Assembly: GCF_900102105.1 (NCBI RefSeq)
Contig: NZ_FNBB01000001.1
Coordinates: 558,001-622,000 of the forward strand
From: Agrobacterium pusense
GTDB lineage: Bacteria; Pseudomonadota; Alphaproteobacteria; Rhizobiales; Rhizobiaceae
Direction: 5' to 3'
DNA: 64,000 nucleotides
A program made the position numbers and the translations under genes. The notes beneath the pieces were generated by a model. The model searched no databases, had not been told where the DNA came from, and saw nothing but the letters and a program-made list of their open reading frames with translations. Positions 54,982 to 64,000 of the stretch are shown here, piece after piece. The first letter of the stretch is position 1, and the number at the start of each line of letters is the position of its first letter.

Positions 54982-55147
54982 TTAGGCCCCAATGGAAATC
55001 GTCAACCCGAAGGAGCTGACGTCAACGGATGACAATCTCCGTCATGGAGGCCCGTCCGCATGGGACAGTGCGCTGCAGCGCGACAGGGCGAAGTTAGAAT
55101 ATGATTGCTAATTAAGCCCTAATAATACTTCGCCGCGCCGTGCATCT

Positions 55148-56008
55148 TCAGTGTTCGTAGTAGTCGGAGATGATCTTCCAGGCATCGTCCGCCGTTTCGG
55201 CAAAGTGCAGGAGATTCATATCCTCGGGAGCGATGGTGCCGAAATCCGCCAGGAACTCGAAATTGACGACGGATCGCCAGAACTTTTCTCCAAAAAGAAT
55301 GAGAGGGATCGGGGCCATGCGCTTGGTCTGGATCAGCGTCAAGGCTTCAAAAAGCTCATCGAGCGTACCGAAACCGCCGGGGAAAACCACCACGGCCTTT
55401 GCCCGCATCAGGAAGTGCATTTTCCGGATCGCGAAGTAGTGGAAATTGAAGCTCAGTTCCGGCGTTACATAAGGGTTGGGCGCCTGCTCGTGCGGCAGGA
55501 CGATATTGAGGCCGATGGAAGGGCCGCCGGCATCCATGGCACCCCGGTTACCCGCCTCCATGACGCCGGGACCGCCGCCGGTGACCACCACATATTCCAG
55601 GTGACCGGATTTCGCGCCGTAGTCGGTGCAAAGGCGGGCGAATTTGCGCGCTTCGTCGTAATAAACCGAGGACTGCTCGAGATTGCGCTTCTGCGTTTCA
55701 TTGCGCGCGGCCCAGGCCTCTCCTCCCGGTTCGGGAATGCGGGCGCCGCCAAACATGACGACGGTGGAATTGATCCCGCGTTCGGTGAGCGCCATTTCCG
55801 TCTTCAGAAGTTCCAGCTGCAGCCTGACGGGTCGCAATTCCTCGCGGCAGAGAAAGTCCGTATCCACATAGGCCAGCCGGTAGGACGGGGAGTCCGACTG
55901 CGGCGTCTTGACAACGACCTCGGCCTGCTGCTTGTCCACAGCGCTGCGCTTCAACGGGTCCCATACGCCGTCCTTGCGCCGCAATTTGCCGTTTTTCGGT
56001 CGTGTCAT
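55148..56008 (-). CDS. LOG-family protein (TIGR00730; cytokinin-riboside-monophosphate phosphoribohydrolase fold)
   Basis: LOG proteins can cleave nucleoside 5'-monophosphates, releasing cytokinins in some cases and acting on plain AMP in others. The ATG at 56008 (MTRPKNGKLRRKDG, AGG seven bases upstream) gives 286 residues. The signature PGGFGTLDELFEAL matches PGGxGTxxE, and the nucleotide region YVVVTGGGPGVMEAGNRGA is present. It is longer than plant LOG (~200 residues), with an extra N-terminal ~80 residues. It is divergent from dapD. Since these bacteria live with plants, a cytokinin link is possible but unproven. Confidence 0.85.
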   Translation of the reverse strand: MTRPKNGKLRRKDGVWDPLKRSAVDKQQAEVVVKTPQSDSPSYRLAYVDTDFLCREELRPVRLQLELLKTEMALTERGINSTVVMFGGARIPEPGGEAWAARNETQKRNLEQSSVYYDEARKFARLCTDYGAKSGHLEYVVVTGGGPGVMEAGNRGAMDAGGPSIGLNIVLPHEQAPNPYVTPELSFNFHYFAIRKMHFLMRAKAVVVFPGGFGTLDELFEALTLIQTKRMAPIPLILFGEKFWRSVVNFEFLADFGTIAPEDMNLLHFAETADDAWKIISDYYEH

Positions 56009-56151
56009 TTCCATGCCTTTCATCTGCGGCGCCAAATCACCCAAATCGCATTGACGCCTTTCCAACACTCCCTTAGATCAAATGGCCAAAGCCTTCCAGC
56101 GGCACGGAACCCGCCGTGACCACGAACACACGCGACTTTAAGGAATTTTCC

Positions 56152-57006
56152 ATGAGCCTCACGGATCTCTCTTCCCTCGAAACGATCATCGAAACCGCCT
56201 TCGACAACCGCGACAGCGTGAATGTATCGACGAAGGGCGAGGTTCGCGACGCCGTGGACACATCTCTTCAACTTCTCGACAGCGGCGAGGCACGCGTTGC
56301 TGAAAAGCAGGCGGATGGAAACTGGAAGGTGAACCAGTGGCTGAAAAAGGCCGTGCTTCTCTCCTTCCGTCTCAATGACATGGAAATCGTGACCGGTGGT
56401 CCGGGCGAAGCCACCTGGTGGGACAAGGTTCCGTCGAAGTTTGAAAACTGGGGTGAAAACCAGTTCCGCGCCGCCGGTTTCCGCGCGGTGCCAAACGCCG
56501 TCGTGCGCCGCTCGGCTTACGTGGCCAAGAACGTCGTGCTGATGCCTTCCTTCGTCAATCTCGGCGCCTATGTCGATGAAGGCACGATGGTCGATACCTG
56601 GGCAACGGTCGGCTCCTGCGCGCAGATCGGCAAGAACGTGCATCTCTCCGGCGGCGTCGGTATCGGCGGCGTTCTGGAGCCGCTGCAGGCAGGGCCCACC
56701 ATCATCGAAGACAATTGCTTCATCGGTGCGCGTTCGGAAGTCGTGGAAGGCTGCATCGTGCGCGAGGGTGCTGTTCTCGGCATGGGCGTCTTCATCGGCA
56801 AATCGACCAAGATCGTTGATCGCGCCACCGGCGAGATCACCTACGGCGAAGTCCCGCCCTATTCCGTCGTCGTTGCCGGCACCATGCCGGGCAAACCGTT
56901 CCCGAATGGCGAGCCGGGCCCCAGCCTCTATTGCGCCGTGATCGTCAAGCGCGTCGATGAAAAGACCCGCTCCAAGACCGGCATCAACGAGCTTCTGCGC
57001 GACTGA
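56152..57006 (+). CDS. dapD: Tetrahydrodipicolinate N-succinyltransferase
   Basis: DapD adds succinyl-CoA to tetrahydrodipicolinate in the lysine/diaminopimelate route. The ATG at 56152 ([17 protein letters not shown], with AAGGAATTT upstream) gives 284 residues, the standard length. The middle is a left-handed beta-helix of hexapeptide repeats ([48 protein letters not shown]). It is 15 bases before dapE and co-transcribed, so the two steps are coupled. Confidence 0.96.
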   Translation: MSLTDLSSLETIIETAFDNRDSVNVSTKGEVRDAVDTSLQLLDSGEARVAEKQADGNWKVNQWLKKAVLLSFRLNDMEIVTGGPGEATWWDKVPSKFENWGENQFRAAGFRAVPNAVVRRSAYVAKNVVLMPSFVNLGAYVDEGTMVDTWATVGSCAQIGKNVHLSGGVGIGGVLEPLQAGPTIIEDNCFIGARSEVVEGCIVREGAVLGMGVFIGKSTKIVDRATGEITYGEVPPYSVVVAGTMPGKPFPNGEPGPSLYCAVIVKRVDEKTRSKTGINELLRD

Positions 57007-57021
57007 TATAAAGCTGATACC

Positions 57022-58218
57022 ATGACCACGACCGATCCCGTTGCCAATCTCGCCGCCCTCATCCGTTGCCCTTCGGTGACGCCTGCGGAAGGCGGCGCGC
57101 TTACTCTGCTCGACAACCTGCTTTCGCCGCTCGGTTTCGTGGGGGAAAAAATGGTGGCGAGCGAGGCGGGAACACCCGATGTAGAGAACCTCTATGCCCG
57201 TCTCGGCAACGAGGGGCCACATCTGATGTTTGCGGGCCATACGGATGTGGTTCCCGTTGGGGATGAGGCCGCGTGGAGTCACCCGCCTTTTGCCGCAGAG
57301 ATTGCCGGTGGCGAAATGTTCGGTCGCGGTGCGGTGGACATGAAGGGCGGTATTGCCTGTTTTGTTGCCGCCATTGCCCGCCATATTGAAAAACACGGCA
57401 AGCCGCAGGGCTCCGTCTCTTTCCTTATCACCGGTGACGAGGAAGGCCCATCAATCAACGGCACTTCCAAGCTGCTGGAATGGGCTGCTGCAAAGGGCGA
57501 GACGTGGGACGCCTGTGTCGTCGGGGAACCGACCAATCCCGACCAGCTGGGCGACATGATCAAGATCGGCCGCCGTGGATCGCTCTCCGGTCGCATCACG
57601 GTCCATGGCGTGCAAGGCCACGCCGCCTATCCGCATCTCGCCGACAACCCAATTCGCGGTCTGCTGCAGTTGACGCATGCGCTGATGCATCCGGCCTTCG
57701 ATCACGGCACAGATGATTTCCAGCCATCGAATCTGGAAGTGACGACCGTCGATACCGGCAATGCCGCCACCAATGTGATCCCGGCGCGGGCGACAGCCGC
57801 CTTCAACATCCGTTTCAACGACACCTGGACCGCGGAGAGCCTTCGGGCGGAAATCATCCGCCGCCTGGATGCCGCTGCGGCAGACGGCGAGCTTCGCCCC
57901 GACCGCACACCGGTAAAGTACGAGATCGTCTGGGCGGACCGACCGGCCCATGTCTTTTTGACCCGGAACAATGCCCTCATTTCGTCGCTGTCAGGCGCGG
58001 TGGAGGCCGTGACCGGCAAGGAGCCGAAGCTTTCAACCACCGGCGGCACGTCGGATGCGCGCTTCATCAAGGACTATTGCCCTGTCGTGGAGTTCGGCCT
58101 TGTCGGGCAGACCATGCACATGGTCGATGAGCGGGTAGCCATTGCCGATCTTGAGACGCTGACGCGCATTTACGAAACCTTTATCGAGCGCTGGTTCGCC
58201 CATGCCGACGGCAAGTGA
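57022..58218 (+). CDS. dapE: Succinyl-diaminopimelate desuccinylase
   Basis: DapE is a di-zinc hydrolase that removes succinate from N-succinyl-LL-diaminopimelate, feeding lysine and peptidoglycan. The 398 residues hold the M20 metal ligands: FAGHTDVVPVGD near residue 74, GRGAVDMKGGIA near 105, TGDEEGPSINGT near 140 and the C-terminal GLVGQTMHMVDE His. The lid domain lies between about 190 and 300. It follows dapD by 15 bases, and a membrane-protein gene starts inside its last codons. Confidence 0.95.
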   Translation: MTTTDPVANLAALIRCPSVTPAEGGALTLLDNLLSPLGFVGEKMVASEAGTPDVENLYARLGNEGPHLMFAGHTDVVPVGDEAAWSHPPFAAEIAGGEMFGRGAVDMKGGIACFVAAIARHIEKHGKPQGSVSFLITGDEEGPSINGTSKLLEWAAAKGETWDACVVGEPTNPDQLGDMIKIGRRGSLSGRITVHGVQGHAAYPHLADNPIRGLLQLTHALMHPAFDHGTDDFQPSNLEVTTVDTGNAATNVIPARATAAFNIRFNDTWTAESLRAEIIRRLDAAAADGELRPDRTPVKYEIVWADRPAHVFLTRNNALISSLSGAVEAVTGKEPKLSTTGGTSDARFIKDYCPVVEFGLVGQTMHMVDERVAIADLETLTRIYETFIERWFAHADGK

Positions 58219-58798
58219 AGTCAGGCTCTATCTGACGGGCCTGTGGCTGTTGCTGCTCGGCGACCATAATGGCGCACGTTACTTGGACCTGACCGAACGC
58301 GGCATGTGGCGGTCCTTCTATTCCGTCCTTTGGTGCCTGCCCGCCATGCTGGTTTCCTGGCTGTGGCTGCGGGCAGCGTTTCTCGCCAGCTATCCGCCGG
58401 GAACAGGAACGGGGTTCATCTTCTTCTTTCGCCTGGCGATGGTGGAGGCCATTTGCTGGATCGTGCCGCTGCTTTTGATCGGCATGTTGCTCTTTGCCTT
58501 TGGCGCACGTGAAAAATTCACGCCTCTCGTCACCACCATGAACTGGCTGTCGCTGCCCTTCTCATACGCCTACGCCGTTCTGATCCTGATTGCGTTCTTC
58601 CTGCCACCGTTGCAGGGGCTGATCGCGATTTTGTGGCTGGCGCTGCTTCTGTCGCTGGTCTTTGCCTTTTCACGGATCGTGCGGTTTTTTATCCGCGACC
58701 AGTCGCTGCTCGTCTCCGCCATCGTCATGACGCTACTGGTGCCCGGCATGCTTCTGTCGGAAGCGTTGCAGCGCTTTCTCGGTGTCTATCCGGCCTGA
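58202..58798 (+). CDS. Multi-span membrane protein of unknown function
   Basis: This 198-residue protein has about five membrane segments (SFYSVLWCLPAMLVSWLWLR, LAMVEAICWIVPLLLIGMLL, FSYAYAVLILIAFFLPPL, LIAILWLALLLSLVFAFS, and a C-terminal one). It overlaps the dapE 3' end by 17 bases in another frame, so it is translationally tied to dapE. I do not recognise a family. Its tie to dap genes hints at an envelope role, but nothing in the sequence proves it. Confidence 0.75.
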   Translation: MPTASEVRLYLTGLWLLLLGDHNGARYLDLTERGMWRSFYSVLWCLPAMLVSWLWLRAAFLASYPPGTGTGFIFFFRLAMVEAICWIVPLLLIGMLLFAFGAREKFTPLVTTMNWLSLPFSYAYAVLILIAFFLPPLQGLIAILWLALLLSLVFAFSRIVRFFIRDQSLLVSAIVMTLLVPGMLLSEALQRFLGVYPA

Positions 58799-58810
58799 GA
58801 GAATTAGACG

Positions 58811-59611
58811 TCAATCCGCATCCTGCGTCACCTCGGGTTCGAGGTGGCGGCGCGGCGGAATGACGTCGGGATAATCGACCTGCATGAAATAAAGACCGTC
58901 CGGTGGTGCGACTGGGCCACAGGCTTTTCGATCGCGTGCCTCCAGTGCGGCACGCACGTCCTCTGGCGTCATCGTGCCCTCGCCTGCCAGTTTCAGCGTG
59001 CCGGCGAAAGAGCGGATCTGGTTATGAAGGAAGCTCTGCGCCGTCGCGCGTATCTCGATGAGATCGCCATTGCGCGTCACATCCAGCCGGTCGAGCGTGC
59101 GCACGGGGCTGTTCGCCTGGCAGTGCACGGAGCGGAAGGTGGTGAAATCATGCCGGCCAACGAGCATCTGGGCGGCTTCATGCATGCGCTCATGATCGAG
59201 GTCCTTCGACACCCACCACGCCCGCTTGTGCTCCAGCGCCAGCCGGGCTTTGCGGCAGATGATGCGGTAGAGATAGTGCCGACGAAGGGCGGAAAAACGG
59301 GCGTCGAAATCCTCAGTCACGGAGGCGGCATCGAGCACGGCCACCGCTTCACCCGCCATGGCGAGATGCGCATTGATGGCATTGCGTAGCTTGTAGGGCT
59401 CCCAGTCTCGCGAGAGATCGACATGGACAACCTGCCCAACGGCATGCACGCCGGAATCGGTGCGGCCAGCGCCGCGAATGGAAACGCTCTCGCCGGTCAG
59501 CGACCGAACCGCAGCCTCCAGCGCGCCTTGAACGGAAGGGCCGTTCTCCTGCCTCTGCCAGCCATAATAGGGCGTACCGTCATATTCGACGGTCATGCGG
59601 AAGCGTGGCAT
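58811..59611 (-). CDS. truA: tRNA pseudouridine(38-40) synthase
   Basis: TruA makes pseudouridine at positions 38-40 of tRNA anticodon arms. The 266 residues begin [20 protein letters not shown], with the catalytic Asp in [17 protein letters not shown] near residue 55 and the C-terminal [20 protein letters not shown] segment. Its ATG shares a base with the fmt stop (ATGA-type overlap). It ends the def-fmt-truA run and converges on the dapE unit with only 12 bases between stops. Confidence 0.96.
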   Translation of the reverse strand: MPRFRMTVEYDGTPYYGWQRQENGPSVQGALEAAVRSLTGESVSIRGAGRTDSGVHAVGQVVHVDLSRDWEPYKLRNAINAHLAMAGEAVAVLDAASVTEDFDARFSALRRHYLYRIICRKARLALEHKRAWWVSKDLDHERMHEAAQMLVGRHDFTTFRSVHCQANSPVRTLDRLDVTRNGDLIEIRATAQSFLHNQIRSFAGTLKLAGEGTMTPEDVRAALEARDRKACGPVAPPDGLYFMQVDYPDVIPPRRHLEPEVTQDAD

Positions 59612-60546
59612 CAGCCGAGCCTTGTAGTGGCCGGAACCGGGGTACCGCGCACGAAATCGGCCGCCGACATCGGCTTGCCACCCGCCTTCTGCAAACGGGT
59701 GAGCCGTACGGCGCCGCTGCCGCAGGCAATGGTGAGAACATCATCCAGTGCGCTGCCTGCCTCGCCCATTCCGCTGGCGAGCTCGGACGCCAGTACCTTG
59801 ACGCGCTCGGGCTTGCCGCCGATCTCCATCTCCAGCCATGCGCCGGGAAACGGCGAAAGGCCGCGAATATGATTATGCACATCCTGCGCCGGCCTTGAAA
59901 AATCGATACGGGTTTCACCCTTGTCGATCTTTGCGGCGTAGAGCACACCCTCTTCCGCCTGTGTGACGAGGGGCAGGTCATCTGCTTCCAGCTTGTCCAT
60001 CGCCTGACGCATCAACCGAGCGCCTGTCAGCATCAGGCTGTCATGCAGCTCGCCGGCCGTCATGTTCTCGGCAATCGCGACTTTAGCGGTCAGCGCGACA
60101 GGGCCGGTATCCAGACCCTTTTCCATTTTCATGACCATCATGCCGGTTTCGGTGTCACCCGCCATGATCGCCCGCTGGATGGGAGCCGCGCCGCGCCAGC
60201 GCGGCAGCAGCGAAGCGTGACCGTTGTAACAGCCAAGCCGCGTGCCGGAGAGGATCGCTTCAGGCAGCAGCAGCCCGTAAGCCACGACGACCGCGACATC
60301 GGCATTGAAATCCCGAAACTGCTGGCGATCTTCCTCCGCCTTGAAATTCAAGGGTGTCAGTACCGGTAAGCCCAGCAGTTCCGCAGCCTGATGCACCGGC
60401 GATTTTTGCAGATCAAGGCCGCGACGGCCGCCTGGACGCGGTGGCTGGGTATAGACGGCAGCAATCTCGTGGCCCGCTTCCACCAGTGCACGCAACGTCG
60501 GAACGGAAAAATCCGGCGTGCCCATGAATATGATGCGAAGAGCCAT
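59611..60546 (-). CDS. fmt: Methionyl-tRNA formyltransferase
   Basis: Fmt puts a formyl group on initiator Met-tRNA. The 311 residues begin [20 protein letters not shown]. The active-site region is [20 protein letters not shown] near residue 110, followed by [20 protein letters not shown]. The C-terminal tRNA-binding domain has [20 protein letters not shown]. It sits between def and truA, with 45 bases to the def stop, and partners Def: one adds, the other removes the formyl group. Confidence 0.96.
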   Translation of the reverse strand: MALRIIFMGTPDFSVPTLRALVEAGHEIAAVYTQPPRPGGRRGLDLQKSPVHQAAELLGLPVLTPLNFKAEEDRQQFRDFNADVAVVVAYGLLLPEAILSGTRLGCYNGHASLLPRWRGAAPIQRAIMAGDTETGMMVMKMEKGLDTGPVALTAKVAIAENMTAGELHDSLMLTGARLMRQAMDKLEADDLPLVTQAEEGVLYAAKIDKGETRIDFSRPAQDVHNHIRGLSPFPGAWLEMEIGGKPERVKVLASELASGMGEAGSALDDVLTIACGSGAVRLTRLQKAGGKPMSAADFVRGTPVPATTRLG

Positions 60547-60591
60547 GATTGCCCCCTGCCCTGTCTTCCGCTCCGTCAGCTGTGCGACGGA

Positions 60592-61104
60592 TCAGACTTT
60601 TGCGCGGGCTGCTTTCGTGAATTTCTTGATGACCATGTCCCGCTTCAACCGCGAGATATGGTCGATGAACAGAACACCATTCAGGTGATCGATCTCATGC
60701 TGCAGGCAGGTTGCCAACAGACCATCCGCTTCGACCGTCTGCTGCTTGCCGTCACGACCGACATATTGCACCGTGAGCGACGCAGGGCGCTCCACCTCGG
60801 CATAATAATCGGGAATCGAGAGACAGCCTTCCTCATAGGTGGAAATATCATCGGAAACCTTGAGGATTTCCGGATTGATGAAGACGATCGGGGTCTTTTC
60901 TTCGCCTTCACGCGCAACATCGATCACCAGCAACCGGCGCGGCACACCGATCTGGATGGCGGCAAGGCCGATGCCGGGGGCATCATACATCGTTTCCAGC
61001 ATGTCGTCCGCCAAACGCAGCACCTCGGCATCCACCTTTTCGATGGGCTTCGATTGCTGGCGCAGCACGGGATCGGGCAAAATGATAAGCGGTTTGATGG
61101 TCAT
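60592..61104 (-). CDS. def: Peptide deformylase
   Basis: Def removes the formyl group from new proteins as they leave the ribosome, using a bound metal. The 170 residues show all three motifs: [10 protein letters not shown] near residue 45, [17 protein letters not shown] near 90 with the metal Cys, and [14 protein letters not shown] near 132 with the metal His pair. The start is [19 protein letters not shown]. It is the first gene of the def-fmt-truA unit, which is divergent from rmuC. Confidence 0.97.
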   Translation of the reverse strand: MTIKPLIILPDPVLRQQSKPIEKVDAEVLRLADDMLETMYDAPGIGLAAIQIGVPRRLLVIDVAREGEEKTPIVFINPEILKVSDDISTYEEGCLSIPDYYAEVERPASLTVQYVGRDGKQQTVEADGLLATCLQHEIDHLNGVLFIDHISRLKRDMVIKKFTKAARAKV

Positions 61105-61253
61105 GGCTTCCCATAACGTATCTCTCGCGCGGAGGAAATAAAAAACACGACGATGAAAACGGCTCGCGGCATCCGTTCTGCCGGACTCATTTCCGCCGCA
61201 GGAATGTTCTTGTTTTGATCTTCCGAATCAATCGAAATCTGCTAGATTTAGTC

Positions 61254-62447
61254 ATGAACACAGACTTCTCCGTTCTCCTTCAACCCGCGCTGCGGGCCGG
61301 CTCAGTCGATATCAGCTTCGGCGCGCTTCTCGCTGCCGCGATTTTCGGCCTTGTCGTTACATGGCTTGTGACGGCGAACCGGTCGAAGAAAGCTGGGGCG
61401 GATGGCGAGATCTCCGACCTGCTCAAAACCCAGTCCGAACTGCATGGCAGGATCGCGGCCATGGCGGAAACGCTCGGCACGCGTCAGACGGAGATGAGCC
61501 AGACGCTGAACCAGCGTCTTGATGGCATGTCGCAGCGGCTGGGCGAAACGCTGACGGAGCAGACCCGGTCTACCCATGAAAATCTGAGCCGCCTTCAGGA
61601 GCGCCTGGCGGTCATCGATGCCGCACAGGGTAATATTCAGGATCTGGCCAAGGACGTGGTCGGGCTTCAGGCGATACTTTCCAACAAGCAGACACGCGGC
61701 GCCTTCGGACAGGCGCGCATGGAGACGCTGATTGCCGACGCCCTGCCGCCGGGTTCCTTCCAGCTGCAGCCGACACTTTCCAACGGTTACCGGCCGGACT
61801 GCACTATCAAGATGCCGAACAATGCGCCGCCGCTCGTCATCGATGCCAAGTTTCCGCTGGAAGCCTGGAACGCCATCAAGGCGGACGAGACGCCGGAAAC
61901 CAAACGCGCCGCCGTGCAGCAGTTCCGCCGCGATATGGAGGTGCATATTCGCGATGTCGCCGAGAAATACCTCATTCGTGGCGAGACACAGGATACAGCC
62001 TTCATCTTCGTGCCGTCGGAATCGATTTTCGCCGATATCCACCAGCATTTCGAATATCTGGTGCAGCGCGCCCATCGCGCCCGGGTGGTCATCGTTTCGC
62101 CATCGCTGCTGATGCTCTCGGTACAGGTCATCCAGTCCGTGCTCAAAGACCAGCGCATGCGCGAGCAGGCGCATCTCATTCAGGGTGAAGTGGCGCTGCT
62201 CATGGACGATGTGCGGCGGCTGGACGATCGGACGCGGAAGCTGCAGGCCCATTTCGGGCTGGCGCAGAAGGACGTCGACATGATGCTTATCTCCTCTGAC
62301 AAGGTACTGGCGCGCGGACAGAAAATCGAGGGCCTCGATTTCTCACCGACGGAAAAAGACGCTGCTCATGGTGAAATCGAACAGGCGCGTCGCTTTGCCG
62401 AAAACCGAGCCGGTGCGGCCAAGTTGCGGGTGGTTGACGACGAGTGA
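61254..62447 (+). CDS. rmuC: DNA recombination protein RmuC
   Basis: RmuC proteins limit recombination between inverted repeats. Their exact biochemical role is unclear, though they have a nuclease-like fold. The ATG at 61254 (MNTDFSVLLQPALRAGS) gives 397 residues. There is one membrane segment near the N-terminus (LLAAAIFGLVVTWLVTA), a coiled-coil region of ~100 residues (SELHGRIAAMAETLGTRQTE...), then the RmuC domain with PPLVIDAKFPLEAWNAI and FIFVPSESIFADIHQHFEY. There is little ribosome-site signal. It is 54 bases before rbsK on the same strand. Confidence 0.92.
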   Translation: MNTDFSVLLQPALRAGSVDISFGALLAAAIFGLVVTWLVTANRSKKAGADGEISDLLKTQSELHGRIAAMAETLGTRQTEMSQTLNQRLDGMSQRLGETLTEQTRSTHENLSRLQERLAVIDAAQGNIQDLAKDVVGLQAILSNKQTRGAFGQARMETLIADALPPGSFQLQPTLSNGYRPDCTIKMPNNAPPLVIDAKFPLEAWNAIKADETPETKRAAVQQFRRDMEVHIRDVAEKYLIRGETQDTAFIFVPSESIFADIHQHFEYLVQRAHRARVVIVSPSLLMLSVQVIQSVLKDQRMREQAHLIQGEVALLMDDVRRLDDRTRKLQAHFGLAQKDVDMMLISSDKVLARGQKIEGLDFSPTEKDAAHGEIEQARRFAENRAGAAKLRVVDDE

Positions 62448-62501
62448 TCGTCTCGGGCAAAGTCGCCGCCTTGCTTAAATTTCATACGGACCCAGCGCCC
62501 C

Positions 62502-63401
62502 ATGATTACTGTTTTCGGCTCCATCAACATGGACCTCGTCGCGACCGCCAAACGTCTGCCCAAGCCCGGTGAAACCGTAACGGGAGAGACATTCTCCACG
62601 GCCGCCGGCGGCAAGGGAGCCAATCAGGCGCTGGCCGCACGGCGTGCGGGCGCCACGGTCAAGATGGCGGGCGCTGCGGGTGATGACACCTTTGCCGCTC
62701 CAGCACTAACCTTGCTGCGCGACGCGGGAACCGATCTGTCATTGGTCAAAACCGCGCCCGGCCCGACTGGAACGGCGGTTATCCTGATCGGTGAAGGCGG
62801 AGAGAACATGATCTCGGTCATTCCCGCTGCGAATGGTGAGGTCTCGGCATCCGACGCGGCAAAGACCATATCCGAAATGGCTGCAAGCGATATTCTCATG
62901 CTGCAGTTCGAGATACCGGCACCCGCCATCGAAGCTGCACTGACGGCCGCAAAGGCGAAACGCGTCACCACCGTCATCAACACAGCACCGCTGACCGCGG
63001 ACGGACCGCGTCTCGCCGGCCTTGCCGATATCGTCATCGCCAATGAAACCGAGTTCGAGCTGCTGATCGGCAAGAATGGCCTCTCCAGCGACGAGCGGGA
63101 AAACGAACTCAAGGCCCTTCACGAGAGGACCGGCCAGACTTTGATCGTCACGCTTGGTGCGGATGGCGTGATCGCCATTCGTAATGGCAAGCTCTACAGG
63201 GCTTCCGGCCTGAAGATCGAGCCGGTCGATACGGTTGGTGCGGGCGATACCTTCTGCGGATATCTCGCCGCGAGCCTCGATCAGGGAATGGATTTCGAAA
63301 GGGCTCTGAAGCGGGCCGCAGTCGCAGGCTCGCTCGCCTGCACGCGTGCCGGCGCGCAGCCTTCCATTCCGCAGGCAGCGGAAGTTGACGCGGCCCTTTA
63401 A
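62502..63401 (+). CDS. rbsK: Ribokinase
   Basis: RbsK phosphorylates ribose with ATP. The 299 residues begin MITVFGSINMDLVATAKRLP, the ribokinase-type start, then GGKGANQALAARRAGATVKM. The C-terminal PfkB motif VDTVGAGDTFCGYLAASLDQ holds the catalytic Asp. It is normal length. No rbs transport genes are nearby, so it may serve nucleoside salvage; the nucleoside hydrolase at 51633 would supply ribose. Confidence 0.92.
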   Translation: MITVFGSINMDLVATAKRLPKPGETVTGETFSTAAGGKGANQALAARRAGATVKMAGAAGDDTFAAPALTLLRDAGTDLSLVKTAPGPTGTAVILIGEGGENMISVIPAANGEVSASDAAKTISEMAASDILMLQFEIPAPAIEAALTAAKAKRVTTVINTAPLTADGPRLAGLADIVIANETEFELLIGKNGLSSDERENELKALHERTGQTLIVTLGADGVIAIRNGKLYRASGLKIEPVDTVGAGDTFCGYLAASLDQGMDFERALKRAAVAGSLACTRAGAQPSIPQAAEVDAAL

Positions 63402-63414
63402 GGGGTCTTGCCGT

Positions 63415-63468
63415 TAGCGCATTTTCCGGACGTAAAACCGCTGCACACTTTTACTTGAAATGCTTTAG
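63415..63468. repeat. Rhizobial-type short intergenic repeat
   Basis: The stretch starting AGCGCATTTTCCGGACGTAA and ending TTTACTTGAAATGCTTTAG has imperfect mirrored ends (GCATTTTC.../...GAAATGC) and a GTAAAACCGCTGCACACTTT centre. I know this pattern from memory as a common repeat between rhizobial genes; only one copy is in this window, so I cannot show repetition here. It fills the rbsK-trmB gap and supplies the last codon and stop of trmB (63465-63467). Confidence 0.5.
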
Positions 63469-64000
63469 CGACGGATAAAGGTGAGATAGGCCGAGCTGCG
63501 GCCTTCTCTTTTTGCCTTGTTCTCGTAACGCGTGCCCGGCCAGTTGGCATAGGGCGTGCGCCAGTCATCAGCGCTTGTCGCCGTCCAGTCAAAGCCGCCG
63601 TGCCGGGCGCAATGCTGCAGCGTCCAGTTGACATAAGTGTCGATGTCAGACGCAAAGCAGAACCTGCCGCCGGGTTTCAACACACGATGGAAACGGGCGA
63701 GATTGACGTCTGACACGAAACGCCGCTTCCAGTGCTTCTTCTTCGGCCAGGGATCGGGATAAAGCAGATCGATGTGATCGATCGATCCTTCAGGCAGCCA
63801 GTCGAGTAACTGCGTCGCATCATCGTCGTAAAGGCGGATATTCATCAGTTCACGTTCGCGAACCGTGGCAAGCAGTTTGGCCATGGAATTGACGAAGGGT
63901 TCGACACCGATGAAACCCGTCTCGGGATTTTCGACCGCGCGGTGGGCGAGATGTTCGCCACCGCCGAAACCGATCTCCAGACGGATCGATCGCACATCTG
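63465..64000 (-). CDS. trmB: tRNA (guanine-N7-)-methyltransferase (5' end outside the window)
   Basis: TrmB methylates G46 in the tRNA variable loop using SAM. About 178 residues of its C-terminal part are visible, and the frame runs off the right edge. The SAM loop [18 protein letters not shown] opens the visible part, and the catalytic-site motif [17 protein letters not shown] is clear, followed by [11 protein letters not shown]. The last codons lie in the repeat at 63415-63468. Roughly 50 residues at the start are missing, judged by the family's ~230-residue length. Confidence 0.94.
   Translation of the reverse strand, partial: DVRSIRLEIGFGGGEHLAHRAVENPETGFIGVEPFVNSMAKLLATVRERELMNIRLYDDDATQLLDWLPEGSIDHIDLLYPDPWPKKKHWKRRFVSDVNLARFHRVLKPGGRFCFASDIDTYVNWTLQHCARHGGFDWTATSADDWRTPYANWPGTRYENKAKREGRSSAYLTFIRR

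Noticed and set aside
52984..55032. A 682-codon open frame on the plus strand opposite the dCache chemoreceptor gene
   Set aside because: It mirrors a real gene in GC-rich DNA, has no ribosome site and no recognisable domain. Long antisense frames of this sort also occur opposite fbpB (15167-16432), the CoA-transferase (31316-32830), the other chemoreceptor (41445-43241), pgi (20866-22821) and yidC (44380-46005).
1..64000. CRISPR arrays, insertion sequences, prophage or toxin-antitoxin modules
   Set aside because: Reading through the gaps and proteins gave no regular repeats, transposases, phage genes or paired small toxin/antitoxin genes.

Overview
The window is ordinary chromosomal DNA of an alphaproteobacterium, most likely a Rhizobiaceae member of the Agrobacterium tumefaciens complex. 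This is judged from gene content and order and was not checked by search. The markers are a pst/phoR phosphate block with extended PstA and PstC, rpmH-rnpA-yidC-engB followed by argB, an Hsp20 gene with a DUF1150 gene behind it, two large soluble-domain-rich chemoreceptors, TGA-N9-TCA (RirA-type) iron operators and def-fmt-truA. Genes are dense, intergenic gaps are short, and I see no transposase, integrase, phage gene, CRISPR array or rRNA. Two tRNA genes are present: Thr(CGT) and Arg(ACG).

Layout. 1-6395 (minus) holds the phosphate transporter pstS-pstC-pstA-pstB and the sensor kinase phoR, with a clear three-unit PHO box in front of pstS. 6626-11445 holds a class I PPK2 polyphosphate kinase, a membrane-anchored protein of unknown function, a nitronate monooxygenase, tRNA-Thr, a group of very small genes (Pmp3-like, a 24-residue membrane peptide, DUF982) and a PRC-barrel protein. 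11569-18892 (minus) is an iron block: AraC-type regulator, siderophore receptor, and an Fe(III) ABC transporter in the order ATPase, binding protein, permease. 19247-26411 is carbon metabolism: acyl-CoA ligase, pgi, an odd transcarbamylase-like protein, two coupled esterases and a fructokinase. 26510-33770 has pyrE, pyrC, a proline-racemase-family enzyme, a lipoprotein hydrolase, an acetate CoA-transferase and a phosphodiesterase. That phosphodiesterase ends an operon for a Ugp-type ABC transporter (32970-38058). 38258-43265 has a methyltransferase, tRNA-Arg, an orphan histidine kinase and a chemoreceptor. 43617-49951 is the rpmH-rnpA-yidC-engB run, then argB, a DMT exporter and a HAD nucleotidase. 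50058-56008 has an EF-hand protein, hsp20 with its DUF1150 partner, a nucleoside hydrolase, a second chemoreceptor and a LOG-family protein. 56152-64000 has dapD-dapE, truA/fmt/def, rmuC, rbsK and the 3' part of trmB.

How it works together. Three regulatory themes can be read from the DNA. The Pst-PhoR block carries a PHO box. All four transcription starts of the iron block (AraC gene, receptor, binding protein, ATPase) carry a 15-bp TGA-N9-TCA element, which suggests one RirA-type iron regulon. The hsp20 gene has a heat-shock (RpoH-like) promoter and a leader whose last hairpin has the pairing pattern of a ROSE RNA thermometer, with a bulged G opposite the Shine-Dalgarno sequence. There are also sharp palindromes of GntR/FadR type in front of the Ugp-like operon and of LacI type in front of the fructokinase gene.

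I looked for an undescribed multi-gene system and did not find a convincing one. The best candidates for follow-up are the ROSE-like leader, the four-site iron block, the transcarbamylase-like protein with a rebuilt phosphate loop, and the Ugp-like transporter joined to a GpdQ-type phosphodiesterase.
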